Assembly: GCF_025642135.1 (NCBI RefSeq)
Contig: NZ_CP106793.1
Coordinates: forward strand, 7,098,001-7,162,000
Origin: Streptomyces cynarae
GTDB lineage: Bacteria > Actinomycetota > Actinomycetes > Streptomycetales > Streptomycetaceae
Reading direction: 5' to 3'
DNA: 64,000 nt
The position numbers and the translations under genes were made by a program. Positions 18,402-27,519 of the stretch are shown piece by piece. The notes under the pieces were generated by a model. It saw only the letters and a program-made list of their open reading frames with translations. It searched no databases and was not told the origin of the DNA. How positions within the stretch are numbered: position 1 is the stretch's first letter; each line of letters starts with the position of its first letter.

Positions 18402-19285
18402 CAGGGCTTCTCCGGTGCCGTGTAGAGGGGGAGACGGGGGTCGACCGGCTGGGCCGGCCAGGTGTCGCGGATCCACGCGTGGTCGGGGTGGTCGCAGATC
18501 AGCCAGGCGCGGTCGGGGTCGGGGCCCGCCATGACGTTGAGGTAGTACATGTCGTGGCCGGGCACGGCCATGGACGGTCCGTGCCAGCCGTCCGGGATGA
18601 GCACGACGTCACCGTCGCGCACCTCCGCCAGCACGTCCGTGCCGGTGCCGTGGCCGGAGGGGGAGACCCGCTGGTAGCCGAGTCCCGGGGTGCCCTCGTG
18701 GGCGGCGAACTCGAAGTAGTAGATCTCCTCCAGCTCCGACTCCTGGCCGGGCCGGTGCTCGTCGTGCTTGTGCGGCGGGAAGGACGACCAGTTGCCGCCC
18801 GGCGTGATCACCTCGACGGCGATCAGCTTGTCGCACTCGAACACGCCGGCCGCGCCGAAGTTGTTGACCTGACGGGAGCAGTTGCCGGTGCCGCGCAGCT
18901 CGACCGGGACGGAGGAGGCGGGCGCGTAGCGGGCGGGCAGCCGGCGCTCGCAGCGGGCGCCGGTCAGCGCGAAGCGGCCTCCGTCGCGGGACGCGATCGA
19001 GACCTGGGCGTCGCGCGGCACGTACGCGAAGTCGCTGACGCCGCTGAACACGCTGTCGCGGCCGTGCAGTCGAAACGTGTCACCGCCCACGGCGACGGTG
19101 CAGGAGCCCGACAGCGGGAGCACGATCCACTCGCTGTCGCCGGTGTCGAAGGAGTGCCAGCCGCCGGACGGCAGTTCGAGCACCTTCAGGCTGGAGTAGC
19201 CCCAGCCGGCCGACTCGGGGGTGACGTCGACCGCGTGGGCGCCGCTTGCGGCCTTGCCCGCGGGGAGGTGGTGCGCGGTGGTCAT
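18401..19285 (-). CDS. iolB: 5-deoxy-glucuronate isomerase
   Basis: 294 residues. It isomerises 5-deoxy-glucuronate to 5-dehydro-2-deoxy-gluconate. ATG 19285 has GAAGAAGGG before it and is preferred over an in-frame ATG at 19318 inside a short repeat. The protein has the tandem-cupin IolB fold with metal-binding HKHDEH (in FPPHKHDEHRPGQ), the Glu-rich LEEIYYFEF strand and a final DGWHGPSMAVPGHDMYYLN cupin motif. It overlaps iolD by one base. Confidence 0.94.
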   Translation of the reverse strand: MTTAHHLPAGKAASGAHAVDVTPESAGWGYSSLKVLELPSGGWHSFDTGDSEWIVLPLSGSCTVAVGGDTFRLHGRDSVFSGVSDFAYVPRDAQVSIASRDGGRFALTGARCERRLPARYAPASSVPVELRGTGNCSRQVNNFGAAGVFECDKLIAVEVITPGGNWSSFPPHKHDEHRPGQESELEEIYYFEFAAHEGTPGLGYQRVSPSGHGTGTDVLAEVRDGDVVLIPDGWHGPSMAVPGHDMYYLNVMAGPDPDRAWLICDHPDHAWIRDTWPAQPVDPRLPLYTAPEKP

Positions 19286-19304
19286 GATGCCCTTCTTCGT
19301 GGCG

Positions 19305-19341
19305 TTCGGGACGTTCATGGCGTCGGGACGTTCGTGGCGTC
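19305..19341. repeat. Short tandem duplication upstream of iolB
   Basis: The sequence TCGGGACGTTC(A/G)TGGCGT occurs twice back to back (19306-19323 and 19324-19341), with fragments of it on both sides. It lies between the aldolase-like gene and iolB and has no recognisable function. Confidence 0.5.
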
Positions 19342-19373
19342 GTGGCGTTCGGGGCGGGGGGCTCGGGGCGGTG

Positions 19374-20252
19374 TCACAGCAGCCCGACCGCGGTGTCCAC
19401 CGCGGTCTCCACGCTGCCCTCCGCCGGGTACAGCAGGGACCGGCCGACGACCATCCCCTGCACGGTGGGCAGGCGCAGCGCCTTGCGCCACTTCTCGTAG
19501 GCGCCCTCCTGGTCCTTGCCGACCTCGCCGCCGAGGAGCACGGCGGGCAGCGTGGAGGCCTCCAGTGCCTCGGCCATGTCGTCGATGTCGTCGGTGACGG
19601 GCAGTTTCAGCCAGGTGTAGGCGGAGGTGCCGCCGAGACCGGAGGCTATGGCGATGGACCGGGTGACGGCCTGGCCGCTCAGGTCGTTGCGCACGCGGCC
19701 GTCGACACGGCGGGATATGAACGGTTCGACGAACAGCGGCAGCCGGCGCGCCGCCATGTCGTCCACGGCCCTCGCCGTGGACTCCAGGGTCTTCAGGGAG
19801 CCCGGGTCGTCGTAGTCGATGCGCAGCAGCAGCTTGCCCGCGTCGAAGCGGAGCCGTTCGATGTCCTCGGCGCGGTGCCCGGTGAAGCGGTCGTCCATCT
19901 CGAAGGACGCGCCCGCGAGGCCGCCGCGGTTCATGGAGCCCATCACGACCTTGTCGTCCAGGACGCCGAGGAGCAGCAGGTCCTCAAGGATGTCCGCGGT
20001 GGCCAGCACCCCGTCCACGCCGGGCCGGGACAGCGCGATGCACAGGCGCTCCAGCAGGTCGGCGCGGTTGGCCATGGCCAGGTGGCGATCGCCGACGCCG
20101 AGCGCGCCACGGGCCGGGTGGTCGGCGGCCACGATCATGAGGCGGCCGCTGTCGCCGATGAGCGGGCGGCGGACCCGGCGGGCGGCGGCCTCGGCGATGG
20201 CCTCCGGGTGCCGGGCGCGCACCGTGGCGAGGTCGGGGATGCTGATGCTCAA
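19374..20252 (-). CDS. Cgl0159-family (beta/alpha)8-fold aldolase-like protein of the inositol operon
   Basis: 292 residues. The sequence resembles the Cgl0159/DeoC-FbaB-like aldolase group: MIVAADHPARGALGVGD near the N-terminus, LLLRIDYDDPGS, LPLFVEPFIS in the middle with a strand-end Glu, WLKLPV as the probable Schiff-base lysine strand, and LLGGEVGKDQEG near the end. Its position between iolC and iolB, and the lack of another aldolase in the island, suggest that it cleaves 5-dehydro-2-deoxy-gluconate 6-phosphate to malonate semialdehyde and DHAP, the IolJ step. That function is inferred from context. Confidence 0.85.
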   Translation of the reverse strand: MSISIPDLATVRARHPEAIAEAAARRVRRPLIGDSGRLMIVAADHPARGALGVGDRHLAMANRADLLERLCIALSRPGVDGVLATADILEDLLLLGVLDDKVVMGSMNRGGLAGASFEMDDRFTGHRAEDIERLRFDAGKLLLRIDYDDPGSLKTLESTARAVDDMAARRLPLFVEPFISRRVDGRVRNDLSGQAVTRSIAIASGLGGTSAYTWLKLPVTDDIDDMAEALEASTLPAVLLGGEVGKDQEGAYEKWRKALRLPTVQGMVVGRSLLYPAEGSVETAVDTAVGLL

Positions 20253-20313
20253 GACAGGCTCCGTTCAGGGGTGGCGGCCGTGGGGCCGCGTGCGAGAGGC
20301 CTCGAGGCGGCGG

Positions 20314-21270
20314 TCAGCCGCGGGCGACGAGGTCGGCGACCTCCGACTCGGTCGGCATCGCGGAGGAGCAGGCGAGGCGGGAGGCGACGAGCGCACCGGC
20401 CGCGTTGGCGTACCGCATGGTCTTCTCCAGCGGCCAGCCGGCGAGCAGCCCGTGGCACAGGGAGCCGCCGAAGGCGTCCCCGGCGCCGAGTCCGTTGACG
20501 ACCTCCACCGGCACGGGAGGCACCTCGGCCGTCGTCCCGTCGCGGTGCACGGCGAGCACGCCCTTGGGGCCCTGCTTGACGACCGCGAGCTCCACACCTG
20601 CTTCCAGCAGCGCCTCGGCGCAGGCCCGCGGTTCGCGTACGCCGGTGGCGATCTCGCACTCGTCGAGGTTGCCGACGGCCACGGTGGCGTGGCGCAGTGC
20701 CTCGCGGTAGTACGGCCGCGCGGTGTCGGGGTCGTGCCAGAACATGGGGCGCCAGTCCAGGTCGAACACCGTGATGCCGGCCTTGTCACGGGCCTTGAGG
20801 GCGGCGAGTGTGGCCGAGCGGCTGGGCTCCTCGCTCAGGCCGGTCCCGGTGATCCAGAAGATCCGGGCCGAGCGGATGGCGAAGAAGTCCAGCTCGTCGG
20901 TGTGGATCTCCAGGTCGGGGGCCTTGGGGCGGCGGTAGAAGTACAGGGGGAAGTCGTCCGGCGGGAAGATCTCGCAGAACGTGATCGGGGTCGGGTAGGC
21001 GTCCACCGGTGTGACGAACCGGTCGTCGACGCCGAACTCCTTCAGCTGCTGGTGCAGATAGGTGCCGAAGGGGTCGTTCCCGGTCCGGGTGATCACCGCC
21101 GTGTCGCGGCCGAGACGCGCCGCGGCCACCGCGACGTTCGCCGCCGAGCCGCCGAGGAACTTTCCGAAGCTCTCGACCTGGGGGAGCGGCACACCGGTCT
21201 GCAGCGGGTAGAGATCGACCCCGATGCGGCCCATGGTGATGAGATCGAAATGTTCGGCTGGCTCAGGCAT
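20314..21270 (-). CDS. iolC: 5-dehydro-2-deoxygluconokinase
   Basis: 318 residues from ATG 21270 preceded by GAGGAG. It is a PfkB/ribokinase-fold sugar kinase: N-terminal motif GGSAANVAVAAARLG and C-terminal catalytic motif NGLGAGDAFGGSLCHGL with the base Asp. DLITMGRIGVDLYPLQTG near the N-terminus is typical of IolC. It phosphorylates 5-dehydro-2-deoxy-gluconate at C6 before aldol cleavage. It is the first gene of the minus-strand iol run and is divergent from the ABC importer genes. Confidence 0.94.
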   Translation of the reverse strand: MPEPAEHFDLITMGRIGVDLYPLQTGVPLPQVESFGKFLGGSAANVAVAAARLGRDTAVITRTGNDPFGTYLHQQLKEFGVDDRFVTPVDAYPTPITFCEIFPPDDFPLYFYRRPKAPDLEIHTDELDFFAIRSARIFWITGTGLSEEPSRSATLAALKARDKAGITVFDLDWRPMFWHDPDTARPYYREALRHATVAVGNLDECEIATGVREPRACAEALLEAGVELAVVKQGPKGVLAVHRDGTTAEVPPVPVEVVNGLGAGDAFGGSLCHGLLAGWPLEKTMRYANAAGALVASRLACSSAMPTESEVADLVARG

Positions 21271-21581
21271 GTGCGACGCTCCTCATGCGGGGGTGCGGGC
21301 GACCGGGCGCCGGGAAGGTGCGCATCCGGCCCCGGATGCCTCACAGGTGTAGGCCGCGCGAGGAGTTCCTGTCAAGGCTTTGTACTTACATTCGGACCTG
21401 CTTCTGAAATGATGTCTTAACAAAGTATTGACAGGTGGGTGCGACAGGGGTTTGTATCCCGTGCCAGCGAAACCGCCGGTTCGCCGGCAGACGACCCGGA
21501 CGTCCGTCCGGGCCCCGACCGGGGTCCCGAGCGGCGCCGTTCCTCCCCTTCCCCCGGTCGCACAGTGAGGTGCAGGTAAAG
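21271..21581. promoter_or_regulatory. Divergent promoter region between iolC and the ABC importer
   Basis: A 311-nt spacer with no supported gene. CCTGTCAA at 21368-21375 and its exact inverse TTGACAGG at 21428-21435 read outwards as TTGACA -35-like boxes; the minus-strand box is followed 18 nt later by TACACC. The arms resemble the CTTGTCAA repeat at 12872-12892 and the palindrome before the GntR gene. The plus-strand leader also holds a CCCGGAC/GTCCGGG hairpin near 21498-21517. Confidence 0.5.
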
Positions 21582-22604
21582 ATGGACCGCACGTTTCACC
21601 CTCGCCGCTCCCACAGAGTCGCCCCAGTCCTCGCGCTGGCCGCCGCCTCCGCGCTGCTCGTCGCCGGCTGCTCCAGCAGCTCGGGCGGGAAGAAGGCGGA
21701 GGACGCCGGCTCCAACGTCTCCGCCGGCAAGGCCAGCACTCCTCGTATGACGGTAGCGCTGGTGACCCACCAGGCGCCGGGCGACACCTTCTGGGACATC
21801 GTCCGCAAGGGAGCCGAGGCGGCGGCGGCCAAGGACAACATCAAGCTCGTCTACTCCAGCGACCCCAACGCGGGCAACCAGGCCAACCTGGTGCAGAACG
21901 CGATCGACCAGAAGGTCGACGGCATCGCGGTCACCCTCGCCAAGCCGGACGCGATGAAGGACGTCATCAGCAAGGCCACCCAGGCGAAGATACCCGTGGT
22001 CGGCCTGAACTCCGGTCTGAGCGACTGGAAGAAGCTGGGCCTGATGGAGTTCTTCGGGCAGGACGAGACGGTCGCGGGCGAGGCGTTCGGCAAGCGGCTC
22101 AACGAGCTGGGCGCCAAGAACACCGTGTGCGTCATCCAGGAGCAGGGGAACGTCGGCCTCACCCAGCGCTGCGACGGACTGAAGAAGACGTTCACCGGCA
22201 AGACGCAGATCCTGTACGTCAACGGCACCGACATGCCGTCCGTGAAGTCGACGATCAGCGCGAAGCTCAAGCAGGACAGCTCCATCGACTACGTGGCCAC
22301 GCTGGGCGCGCCGTACGCGCTGACCGCGGTGCAGTCGGTCTCCGACGCCGGCAGCAAGGCGAAGGTCGCCACGTTCGACTTGAACAAGGACCTGACCGAC
22401 GCCATCAAGAAGGGCGACATCCAGTTCGCCGTCGACCAGCAGCCCTACCTGCAGGGCTACCTGGCGATCGACTCCCTGTGGCTCTACAAGAACAACGGCA
22501 ACTACAGCGGCGGCGGTGAGCAGCCGGTGCTGACCGGCCCGGCCTTCGTCGACAAGTCCAACGTCGACACCATCGCGACGTTCGCCGCCAACGGCACGAG
22601 GTGA
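21582..22604 (+). CDS. ABC transporter substrate-binding lipoprotein, probable inositol importer
   Basis: 340 residues from ATG 21582. The signal peptide ends in the lipobox LVAGC (Cys30), so the mature protein is lipid-anchored outside the membrane. The rest has the periplasmic-binding-protein 4/ribose-binding (RbsB-like) fold, with AIDQKVDGIAVTLAKPDAMK and FAVDQQPYLQGYLAIDSLWLYK typical of this group. It is followed after 4 nt by its permease. The position beside iolC and before iolG makes myo-inositol the likely ligand; this is inferred. Confidence 0.93.
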   Translation: MDRTFHPRRSHRVAPVLALAAASALLVAGCSSSSGGKKAEDAGSNVSAGKASTPRMTVALVTHQAPGDTFWDIVRKGAEAAAAKDNIKLVYSSDPNAGNQANLVQNAIDQKVDGIAVTLAKPDAMKDVISKATQAKIPVVGLNSGLSDWKKLGLMEFFGQDETVAGEAFGKRLNELGAKNTVCVIQEQGNVGLTQRCDGLKKTFTGKTQILYVNGTDMPSVKSTISAKLKQDSSIDYVATLGAPYALTAVQSVSDAGSKAKVATFDLNKDLTDAIKKGDIQFAVDQQPYLQGYLAIDSLWLYKNNGNYSGGGEQPVLTGPAFVDKSNVDTIATFAANGTR

Positions 22605-22608
22605 TCCC

Positions 22609-23679
22609 ATGACTCAGCAGGCTGTGCCGGCGGTGACCTCACCGCCGGCCTCCGGCCCCAAGGAACGCGACGGCCGGACCGTACAGCGCTCCCTCGTGGT
22701 GCGGCTGCTCGCCCGGCCCGAGGTCGGCGTCTTCCTCGGCGCCGTCGCCGTGTTCGTCTTCTTCTTCGCCATGGCCCCCACGTTCCGCTCGGGCAGCGCC
22801 ATGGCCACCGTCCTCTACCAGTCGTCCACCATCGGGATCATGGCGCTGCCCGTGGCCCTGCTGATGATCGGCGGCGAGTTCGACCTGTCGGCCGGTGTCT
22901 CGGTGATCACCTCGGCGTTGACCGCGGCCATGGTCAGCTTCCAGCTCACGATGAACGTCTGGGTCGGCGTGGTCGTCGCCCTCGTGGTCTCGCTCGCGAT
23001 CGGCGCGTTCAACGGCTGGATGATGGTGCGCACCGGGCTGCCCAGCTTCCTGGTCACCCTCGGCACCTTCCTCGGCCTGCAGGGCATCAACCTGGCCGTC
23101 ACCAAGCTCGTCACCGGCAACGTGGCGACCGACGACATCAGCGACATGGACGGCTTCAACCAGGCCAAGGCGGTCTTCTCGTCGAGCTTCACCATCGGCG
23201 GCGTCCAGTTCAAGATCACCGTCCTGTGGTGGCTGCTCTTCGCAGCCCTGGCGACCTGGGTGCTGCTGCGCACCAAGTACGGCAACTGGATCTTCGCGGT
23301 CGGCGGCAACAAGGACAGCGCACGGGCCGTCGGTGTGCCGGTGAAGTTCACCAAGATCTCGCTGTTCATGCTGGTCGGCTTCGGTGCCTGGTTCGTCGGC
23401 ATGCACCAGCTGTTCGCCTTCAACACCGTCCAGTCCGGCGAGGGCGTCGGCCAGGAGCTCATCTACATCGCGGCGGCGGTCATCGGCGGTTGCCTGCTCA
23501 CCGGCGGCTACGGTTCGGCGATCGGTCCCGTCTTCGGTGCCTTCATGTTCGGCATGGTCAGCCAGGGCATCGTCTACGCCGGCTGGAACCCGGACTGGTT
23601 CAAGGCCTTCCTCGGCGTGATGCTCCTCGGCGCCACGCTCATCAATCTGTGGGTCCAGAAGTCCGCGACCCGGAGGTGA
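22609..23679 (+). CDS. ABC transporter permease (RbsC-like), probable inositol importer
   Basis: 356 residues with about nine to ten hydrophobic segments, starting at about residue 38. The BPD_transp_2 motifs are clear: [14 protein letters not shown] in the first half and [17 protein letters not shown], where the permease contacts the ATPase, in the second. The order substrate-binding protein, permease, ATPase is collinear with gaps of 4 and 5 nt. Confidence 0.93.
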   Translation: MTQQAVPAVTSPPASGPKERDGRTVQRSLVVRLLARPEVGVFLGAVAVFVFFFAMAPTFRSGSAMATVLYQSSTIGIMALPVALLMIGGEFDLSAGVSVITSALTAAMVSFQLTMNVWVGVVVALVVSLAIGAFNGWMMVRTGLPSFLVTLGTFLGLQGINLAVTKLVTGNVATDDISDMDGFNQAKAVFSSSFTIGGVQFKITVLWWLLFAALATWVLLRTKYGNWIFAVGGNKDSARAVGVPVKFTKISLFMLVGFGAWFVGMHQLFAFNTVQSGEGVGQELIYIAAAVIGGCLLTGGYGSAIGPVFGAFMFGMVSQGIVYAGWNPDWFKAFLGVMLLGATLINLWVQKSATRR

Positions 23680-23684
23680 CCACC

Positions 23685-24587
23685 ATGACGACCGCTGACC
23701 TCGACCAGAACAACGGCACGGCCACCCCGGCGGACCGGGCACCCATCGTGGAACTGCGCGGCGCCGGCAAGGCGTACGGCAACATCCGGGCCCTGCACGG
23801 CGTCGACCTCGCCGTCCACCCCGGCAGGGTCACCTGCGTCCTCGGCGACAACGGCGCCGGCAAGTCCACCCTCATCAAGATCGTCTCCGGGCTGCACCAG
23901 CACACCGAGGGCGAGTTCCTCGTCGACGGCGAGCCGGTGCGGTTCACCACCCCGCGTGACGCCCTCGACAAGGGCATCGCCACCGTCTACCAGGACCTCG
24001 CGACCGTGCCGCTGATGCCGGTGTGGCGCAACTTCTTCCTCGGCTCCGAGATGACCAAGGGCCCCTGGCCCTTCCGCCGCCTCGACATCGCCCGTATGAA
24101 GAAGACCGCGGACGAAGAGCTGCGGAACATGGGCATCGTCCTGGACGACCTCGAGCAGCCCATCGGCACCCTGTCCGGCGGTCAGCGCCAGTGCGTCGCC
24201 ATCGCCCGCGCCGTCTACTTCGGCGCCCGCGTCCTCATCCTGGACGAGCCCACCGCCGCACTCGGCGTCAAGCAGTCCGGTGTGGTGCTGAAGTACGTCG
24301 CAGCCGCCCGCGAACGCGGCCTCGGCGTCATCTTCATCACCCACAACCCGCACCACGCCTACATGGTCGGCGATCACTTCAGCGTGCTGCGCCTGGGCAC
24401 TCTCGAACTCTCCGCCTCGCGCAGCGAGGTCAGCCTCGAGGAACTCACCAACCACATGGCCGGTGGCGCCGAACTGGCCGCGCTCAAGCACGAGCTGGCG
24501 CAGGTCAGCGGCGTCGACGTCGAGGGGCTCCCGGAAGCGGAGGACCTCCAGGCACCTGTGGCGGCATCACCCGAAGGGAACTCCTGA
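23685..24587 (+). CDS. ABC transporter ATP-binding protein, probable inositol importer
   Basis: 300 residues from ATG 23685 with GGAGGTGACC upstream. Walker A is GDNGAGKST, the signature is LSGGQRQ and Walker B is [11 protein letters not shown], followed by a THNPHHA switch histidine. It has a single ATPase domain, unlike the double-domain RbsA proteins of enteric ribose systems, so it would act as a homodimer. The C-terminal 40 residues are charged and Ala/Pro-rich. It powers the adjacent RbsC-like permease. Confidence 0.93.
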   Translation: MTTADLDQNNGTATPADRAPIVELRGAGKAYGNIRALHGVDLAVHPGRVTCVLGDNGAGKSTLIKIVSGLHQHTEGEFLVDGEPVRFTTPRDALDKGIATVYQDLATVPLMPVWRNFFLGSEMTKGPWPFRRLDIARMKKTADEELRNMGIVLDDLEQPIGTLSGGQRQCVAIARAVYFGARVLILDEPTAALGVKQSGVVLKYVAAARERGLGVIFITHNPHHAYMVGDHFSVLRLGTLELSASRSEVSLEELTNHMAGGAELAALKHELAQVSGVDVEGLPEAEDLQAPVAASPEGNS

Positions 24588-24588
24588 C

Positions 24589-25497
24589 ATGACCACTGTC
24601 CCCTCCCTGGACCGCATCCGGGTGGGCTCGGCCCCGGACTCCTGGGGCGTCTGGTTCCCCGACGACCCGCAGCAGGTTCCCTGGGAACGCTTTCTGGACG
24701 AGGTGGCCGAGGCCGGCTACTCCTGGATCGAGCTCGGCCCCTACGGGTACCTGCCGACCGACCCGGCGCGGCTCACCGACGAGGTGAACAAGCGGAGCCT
24801 GAAGGTCTCGGCAGGCACGATCTTCACCTCCCTGCACCGCGGACCGTCCGTGTGGGAGTCCACCTGGGAGCACGTCAGCCAGGTCGCCGCCCTCACCCAG
24901 GCCATGGGCGCGAAGCACCTCGTGGTCATCCCCTCCTTCTGGCGGGACGACAAGACCGCCGAGATCCTCGAGCCCTCCGAGCTCACCGCCGAACAGTGGG
25001 CGCACCTGACCAAGGGCATGGAGCGCCTCGGCCACGAGGTCAAGGAGACCTACGGCCTCGACATCGTCGTCCACCCGCACGCCGACACCCACATCGACAC
25101 CGAGGAGCACGTCGAGCGCTTCCTCGACTCCACCGACTCCGACCTCGTCAACCTCTGCCTGGACACCGGTCACTACGCCTACTGCGGCGGCGACAGCGTC
25201 AAGCTGATCGAGACCTACGGCGAGCGCATCGGCTATCTGCACCTCAAGCAGGTCGACCCGGAGATCCTCGCCGACGTCGTGAGCAACGGGGTGCCGTTCG
25301 GGCCCGCCGTGCAGCGCGGCGTGATGTGCGAGCCCCCGGCCGGCGTGCCCGCGCTGGAGCCGGTCCTGGCCGCAGCGCAGGGCCTGGGCGTCGACCTGTT
25401 CGCCATCGTCGAGCAGGACATGTACCCCTGCGAGCCGGACAAGCCGCTGCCCATCGCCGTCCGCACCCGCAAGTTCCTCCGCTCCTGCGGCGCCTGA
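24589..25497 (+). CDS. Sugar phosphate isomerase/epimerase, probable inosose dehydratase or isomerase (IolE/IolI-like)
   Basis: 302 residues from ATG 24589, starting one base after the stop codon of the ATPase gene. It is an AP-endonuclease-2-type TIM barrel. [15 protein letters not shown] at the N-terminus, ELGPYGYLP near residue 45, [23 protein letters not shown] and FAIVEQD carry the metal-binding His/Glu/Asp expected in this family. Within an inositol operon the needed reactions are dehydration of scyllo-inosose (IolE) or inosose isomerisation (IolI). No other dehydratase candidate is present in the island, which favours the IolE role. Confidence 0.85.
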   Translation: MTTVPSLDRIRVGSAPDSWGVWFPDDPQQVPWERFLDEVAEAGYSWIELGPYGYLPTDPARLTDEVNKRSLKVSAGTIFTSLHRGPSVWESTWEHVSQVAALTQAMGAKHLVVIPSFWRDDKTAEILEPSELTAEQWAHLTKGMERLGHEVKETYGLDIVVHPHADTHIDTEEHVERFLDSTDSDLVNLCLDTGHYAYCGGDSVKLIETYGERIGYLHLKQVDPEILADVVSNGVPFGPAVQRGVMCEPPAGVPALEPVLAAAQGLGVDLFAIVEQDMYPCEPDKPLPIAVRTRKFLRSCGA

Positions 25498-25520
25498 CCC
25501 CCGAAGGGACCAGCAACACC

Positions 25521-26540
25521 ATGACTCAGCGTGGAACGCTCGGAGTCGCCGTCATCGGGACGGGCAGGATGGGCGCCGACCATGTGCGCCGCATCGACGA
25601 GGTGATCAGCGGAGCGCGGGTGGCCGCCGTCGTGGACGTCGACGCGGAGCGGGCCAAGTCCGTCGCCGCCGGCGTCGAGGGCTGCACCGCCTACACCGAA
25701 CCGGCCGCCGCGATGGCCGCCGCCGACGTCGACGCCGTACTGATCGCCTCACCCGGCCCCGCCCACGAGGCCGCACTGCTCACCGCCTTCGAGCACGACC
25801 TGCCGGTGCTGTGCGAGAAGCCCCTCACCCCGGACGCGGCCTCCGCGCTGCGCATCCTTCAGGCGGAGCAGAAGCTGGGTCACCGGCGCGTCCAGGTCGG
25901 CTTCATGCGGCGCTACGACGCCGAGTACATCAAGCTCAAGGCGCTGCTGGACAGCGGCCAGCTGGGCCGGCCGCTGATGCTGCACAACCGGCACCGCAAC
26001 GCCGGCAGCCCGCCCGGCTTCACCGAGGCGATGCTCATCAACGACTCCGTCGTGCACGAGATGGACGTCACCCGCTGGCTGCTCGGCCAGGAGATCACGG
26101 CGGTGACGGTGCTGCGCCCGACCCCGTCGGGCAACGCGCCCGACGGGCTGTCCGACCCGCAGTTCGTCGTCTTCGAGACCGACGGCGGCGCGCTCGTCGA
26201 CGTCGAGATCTTCGTCAACTGCGGCTTCGGCTACCAGGTGCAGGCCGAGGTGGTCTGCGAGTCGGGTACCGCCCGGATCGGCGACGGGCACGCCATGGTC
26301 ACCAACATGGCGGGCCGCTGGGGCGGCACCATCGCCCCGGACTTCGTGGAGCGCTTCGCCGAGGCCTACGACCGCGAGGTGCAGGCCTGGGTCGACGCCA
26401 CCCGGCGCGGCGAGGTCACCGGCCCGAGCGTCTGGGACGGCTACGCGGCGGCAGCGGTCTGCGAGGCGGGCGTGCGCGCGCAGGCGGAGGGGCGCCGCAC
26501 GGAGGTGCAGCTGATCGAGCGTCCGGCGCTCTACCGCTGA
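25521..26540 (+). CDS. iolG: Inositol 2-dehydrogenase (Gfo/Idh/MocA family)
   Basis: 339 residues from ATG 25521, 24 nt after the upstream gene. The Rossmann motif is GTGRMG (residues 13-18). CEKP gives Lys100, and NDSVVHEMD gives Asp175 and His179, the same spacing as the catalytic Lys97/Asp172/His176 triad of Bacillus IolG. It oxidises myo-inositol to scyllo-inosose with NAD, the entry step of the pathway. It is the last gene of the importer operon and ends at a hairpin terminator. Confidence 0.92.
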   Translation: MTQRGTLGVAVIGTGRMGADHVRRIDEVISGARVAAVVDVDAERAKSVAAGVEGCTAYTEPAAAMAAADVDAVLIASPGPAHEAALLTAFEHDLPVLCEKPLTPDAASALRILQAEQKLGHRRVQVGFMRRYDAEYIKLKALLDSGQLGRPLMLHNRHRNAGSPPGFTEAMLINDSVVHEMDVTRWLLGQEITAVTVLRPTPSGNAPDGLSDPQFVVFETDGGALVDVEIFVNCGFGYQVQAEVVCESGTARIGDGHAMVTNMAGRWGGTIAPDFVERFAEAYDREVQAWVDATRRGEVTGPSVWDGYAAAAVCEAGVRAQAEGRRTEVQLIERPALYR

Positions 26541-26568
26541 GCGGCGGGCGCCGCGGAATGCCGAGTCG

Positions 26569-26599
26569 GCGCGTGACCGGTCGGGGCCCGGTCACGCGC
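26569..26599. terminator. Hairpin terminator between iolG and the collagen-like gene
   Basis: A 12-bp perfect inverted repeat GCGCGTGACCGG/CCGGTCACGCGC with a 7-nt loop lies between convergent genes, so it can serve both. Confidence 0.8.
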
Positions 26600-26619
26600 C
26601 GCTGCGCTGATCCGATCAG

Positions 26620-27255
26620 TCAGCCGGCCTTGGCGCAGATCGCGTAGACGGAGGCCGTGTAGTGCGGCTCGTAGCCGCCGTTCAGGAACCCGACGGTCCA
26701 GCCGACAGGCGTGGTGCCGGAGAGGATCGGGTTGGAGTGCAACTCCGAACCGTACGACTGGGCGGTGGTGCCGGGCAGGTACCAGCCGCCCCCGGTGGCG
26801 ATCTCCCCGGCCGGGCAGGTGGCGTCGACGTCGACCATGTCCAAGGATCCGACGTCCTTCGACACGGTGACCACGTGCACGCCCGCCAGACCCGGGGCTC
26901 CGGCGGGTCCCTGCGGACCTGTCTGTCCGGCCTGTCCGGCCGGACCCTGCGGCCCGGTTTCTCCCTGCTGACCGGCCGGTCCCGCCGGCCCCTGTGCCCC
27001 GGTGTCCCCCTTCGGTCCGGCGGGCCCCTGCTCGCCCTTCTGCGCCCAGGTGACGGACCGTTCGTCGGGTCGGCAGGCGGAGCCCTCCTCGGCGAGGCGC
27101 AGATGACCGCTCGAGTTCACGCATCCCTGAATCGTGCCGTCCGCAGCGATGTACGACTGCTGCTCGCCGGTGGCCAACGCGAAGCCCGCGGACGTCACCA
27201 CGAGCACGACGGCGGCGCCGGCGGCGGCTGTAACGGCACGGCGAATGAATGTCAC
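26620..27255 (-). CDS. Secreted collagen-like (Gly-X-Y repeat) protein
   Basis: 211 residues from GTG 27255, with a strong GGGGGGACC site. Residues 1-29 form a signal peptide (FIRRAVTAAAGAAVVLVVTS core). A short N-terminal domain with two cysteines (GTIQGCVNSSGHLRL, GSACRPDE) is followed by about 17 uninterrupted Gly-X-Y triplets (starting GEQGPAGPKGDTG), rich in GPAG and GPQG, then a C-terminal globular domain of about 85 residues with two cysteines (ATCPAGEIATGGGWYLPG and the final YAICAKAG). This layout, a bacterial collagen triple helix between trimerising or adhesive domains, is known from secreted Streptomyces proteins. Its role is unknown. Confidence 0.88.
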   Translation of the reverse strand: MTFIRRAVTAAAGAAVVLVVTSAGFALATGEQQSYIAADGTIQGCVNSSGHLRLAEEGSACRPDERSVTWAQKGEQGPAGPKGDTGAQGPAGPAGQQGETGPQGPAGQAGQTGPQGPAGAPGLAGVHVVTVSKDVGSLDMVDVDATCPAGEIATGGGWYLPGTTAQSYGSELHSNPILSGTTPVGWTVGFLNGGYEPHYTASVYAICAKAG

Positions 27256-27519
27256 AGGTCCCCCCAGGATCCTCAGCCCATCGGTCGCATCATCCGACCG
27301 AAGCTTCACAACTATCGCACCGGAAACACACATTGACGATATGTGGATGTGAGAGCCGACCGATGCCCCGATCCGGGCGAGGTCATGGTGCGACACGCCG
27401 AGCGGGCGGAGGCCGGCCGTCCACGCATGACGGCCGCCGTCCCCCGAGGTGCCGAAGGCGGAGGCCGGCCGTCTCGCCTTCGTGGCCCCCTTCCTCGCCG
27501 ACGCGTAACGTGACGGAGC

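Noticed and set aside
19286..19318. Upstream ATG for iolB adding 11 residues
   Set aside because: No ribosome site, and it lies inside a short repeat; ATG 19285 has GAAGAAGGG and fits the family start.
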